Assembly: GCA_910580075.1 (NCBI GenBank)
Contig: CAJTVR010000089.1
Span: forward strand, 1 to 18,893
Source of the DNA: an uncultured Eubacterium sp.
GTDB lineage: Bacteria; Bacillota; Clostridia; Lachnospirales; Lachnospiraceae
DNA length: 18,893 nt
Direction: 5' to 3'
The position numbers were made by a program, and so were the translations under genes. Under the pieces are notes generated by a model that did no database searches, was not told the DNA's origin, and worked only from the letters and a program-made list of their open reading frames with translations. Shown one piece after another: positions 17,744-18,893 of the stretch (the stretch's first letter is position 1; the number at the start of each line of letters is the position of its first letter).

Positions 17744-18763
17744 ATGAGAAAAATATGTAAAACTGCTGTTTTTTTTTACTGTCATGACATGCATGACGTT
17801 TCTAATGAATCATCTGACTTTAAACAGAACCAGCGAAGGCTGTATCCAGCTGTCTGATTTTTATCAGCTGGAAAAAAATCAGACGGATGTTCTATGTATT
17901 GGAAGCAGCCATGTATACTATGGCATCAACACCTGTCTGTTATATGATGATTACGGAATGGCCAGTTACCTGCTCGCCTCACCGGGACAGCCTGTGTGGA
18001 TTAGTTACTATCTGCTCGAAGAGGCTTTAAAAACACAGAATCCGGGCCTGGTCATATTTGATATCGGGACTTTATTTCAAAAGGCGGACGACTTCGGTTC
18101 TTCTTCCTGGGAAACACTGATCAGCATGAAGCCCTCACGGACCAAATGGAATGCACTCAAAGCGGTAAATCGTTACGGAGAAGTTCTTGATACAATCGGA
18201 GCGTTCCTTACCTTTCCATACTATCATATGCGCTCGCTGTCATTAGATGAACAGGATTTCAAAAAACAGAGCTTGTCCGGTACAATGGATACCGGCCGGA
18301 ATTTGACGTTATATCTGAACGCGAACTTGCAAAATGGGAAAACAGGAAAGTCCCAGATTCAGATGGCACTGCACCAGTTACAGAACGCACAAAGGAATTT
18401 CTGCTAAAAATCATTTCCCTGTGCCAGCAGAATCAAATTTCTCTGGTCCTTGTCAACTCACCTTTTGCAAATCTGACAATGGAAAAACAGGAAACAGGCA
18501 ATTATATCCGCCAGCTTGCGCAAAAGTACAATGTCCCTCTTTTAGAAGGAAACCGCCTGACCGAGGAAATGCAGATTTGTTTCCAGGAAGACTTGCTGGA
18601 TGCTTCCCATTTAAACTATTACGGGAGTGTAAAATATACAGATTATCTTGCAAAATGGCTGAAAGAACGCTACGATATCCCTGACCGGCGCGATGATATC
18701 CGCTACCAGCAATGGGAAAATGCCAGCAGAGAATTTTTTCAGCGTGAAGGGGCTAATATTTAG
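17744..18763 (+). pseudogene. SGNH-type partner of the MBOAT acyltransferase, broken by two homopolymer frameshifts
   Basis: An ATG at 17744 with AAAGGA upstream starts a frame that begins MRKICKTAVFF and soon stops. Removing one T from the T9 run (17769-17777) joins it to the long frame at 17784-18407, giving a signal-anchor segment and the SGNH block I motif CIGSSHVYYG. Adding one A to the A6 run (18261-18266) joins that to the final frame, which ends at 18763 and holds the Asp-His motif DASHLN. The corrected protein has about 339 residues, with S54/S55 and D286/H289 as likely catalytic residues. It would be an extracellular O-acetyltransferase or esterase-like protein working with the MBOAT protein 31 bp upstream. 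Disruption may be real, phase-variable or a sequencing error. Confidence 0.78.
17769..17777 (+). repeat. Homopolymer of nine T inside the SGNH gene start
   Basis: The run lies between codons 9 and 12 of the gene. Eight T would keep the frame open into the signal-anchor and the SGNH core. T8 runs inside rlmD (about 1123-1130) and pcrA (about 2396-2403) are in frame, so this length is not unusual in the window. Confidence 0.85.
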
Positions 18764-18798
18764 AGCTTCAAAGAGCCTCGCAGCAAAAAACACAGGCC

Positions 18799-18827
18799 GC
18801 CAGGCGGAGAAACTGTTTCTGCCTGGC
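18799..18827 (-). terminator. Hairpin near the right edge, possible terminator for a leftward gene
   Basis: GCCAGGC (18799-18805) pairs with GCCTGGC (18821-18827), with an inner AGAAA/TTTCT pairing and a two-base bulge. There is no T run to the right. On the minus strand a T6 run follows after about 10 bases (18785-18790). It may end a convergent gene beyond the window, or act as a T-poor terminator for the MBOAT operon. Confidence 0.4.
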
Positions 18828-18893
18828 TGGTTACCGGCTGCAAATGCTCATGTACGGTAAAGAAGCAAGCAACCGAAAACAAGAGATAGACCG

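Noticed and set aside
17744..18763. Programmed ribosomal frameshifting in the SGNH gene
   Set aside because: Two shifts of opposite sign would be needed, and no stimulatory site or slippery heptamer with a downstream structure is evident. Homopolymer indels explain it more simply.

Overview
The window looks like chromosomal DNA from a low-to-mid GC Firmicute, most likely a gut-type Lachnospiraceae (order Eubacteriales). The evidence is the gene set and protein style (RlmD/RumA with TRAM domain, PcrA, YerC, DUF1836, GH25-FN3-SH3b lysozyme, DUF3810, PocR-type hybrid kinases), strong AGGAGG-like ribosome binding sites, and TTGxxA-17-TATAAT promoters. The family assignment is inference; no rRNA or tRNA gene is present to fix it.

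Layout. (1) 1-293: AT-rich DNA downstream of rlmD, with a possible 25-codon ORF, two tandem hairpins and the first five codons of a leftward gene cut by the window edge. It may be the end of a mobile element inserted at the 3' end of rlmD. (2) 294-4832, all leftward: rlmD (23S rRNA m5U methyltransferase), a small acidic-tailed membrane protein, and the helicase pcrA. (3) 5079-5705, rightward: a DUF1836 MerR-like protein with a strong promoter, convergent with yerC (5764-6066, leftward), a TrpR-superfamily regulator. (4) 6179-9247, leftward: a secreted GH25 muramidase with FN3 and SH3b domains, and a membrane DUF3810 protein carrying a zincin-like HExxH motif. (5) 9504-15747, rightward: a three-gene signalling operon driven by a near-consensus promoter. 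It encodes a two-receiver response regulator with no output domain and two tandem paralogous PocR-sensor hybrid histidine kinases (about 890-900 aa each), each with HisKA, HATPase, a degenerate receiver, a true receiver, HPt and a C-terminal helical domain. A strong terminator follows. (6) 15880-16065: a degenerate tandem repeat of about 55 bp in an otherwise non-coding 432-bp gap. (7) 16180-18763, rightward: an MBOAT O-acyltransferase and its SGNH-type partner. The partner reading frame is broken twice, each time explained by one base in a homopolymer run. A hairpin lies near the right edge.

How the genes may work together. The kinase operon appears to be a self-contained phosphorelay: two sensors that share four conserved cysteines, His to Asp to His transfer inside each kinase, and a stand-alone receiver protein as possible sink or adaptor. 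No DNA-binding or enzymatic output is encoded beside it. The MBOAT/SGNH pair resembles systems that O-acylate extracellular polymers (AlgI/AlgJ, PatA/PatB, DltB/DltD). Together with the muramidase and the DUF3810 protein it gives much of the window a cell-envelope theme. The points most worth a second look are the duplicated kinases with Asp-to-Glu pseudo-receivers and a four-Cys PocR sensor, the doubly frameshifted SGNH gene, the intergenic tandem repeat, and the possible integration site at the end of rlmD.
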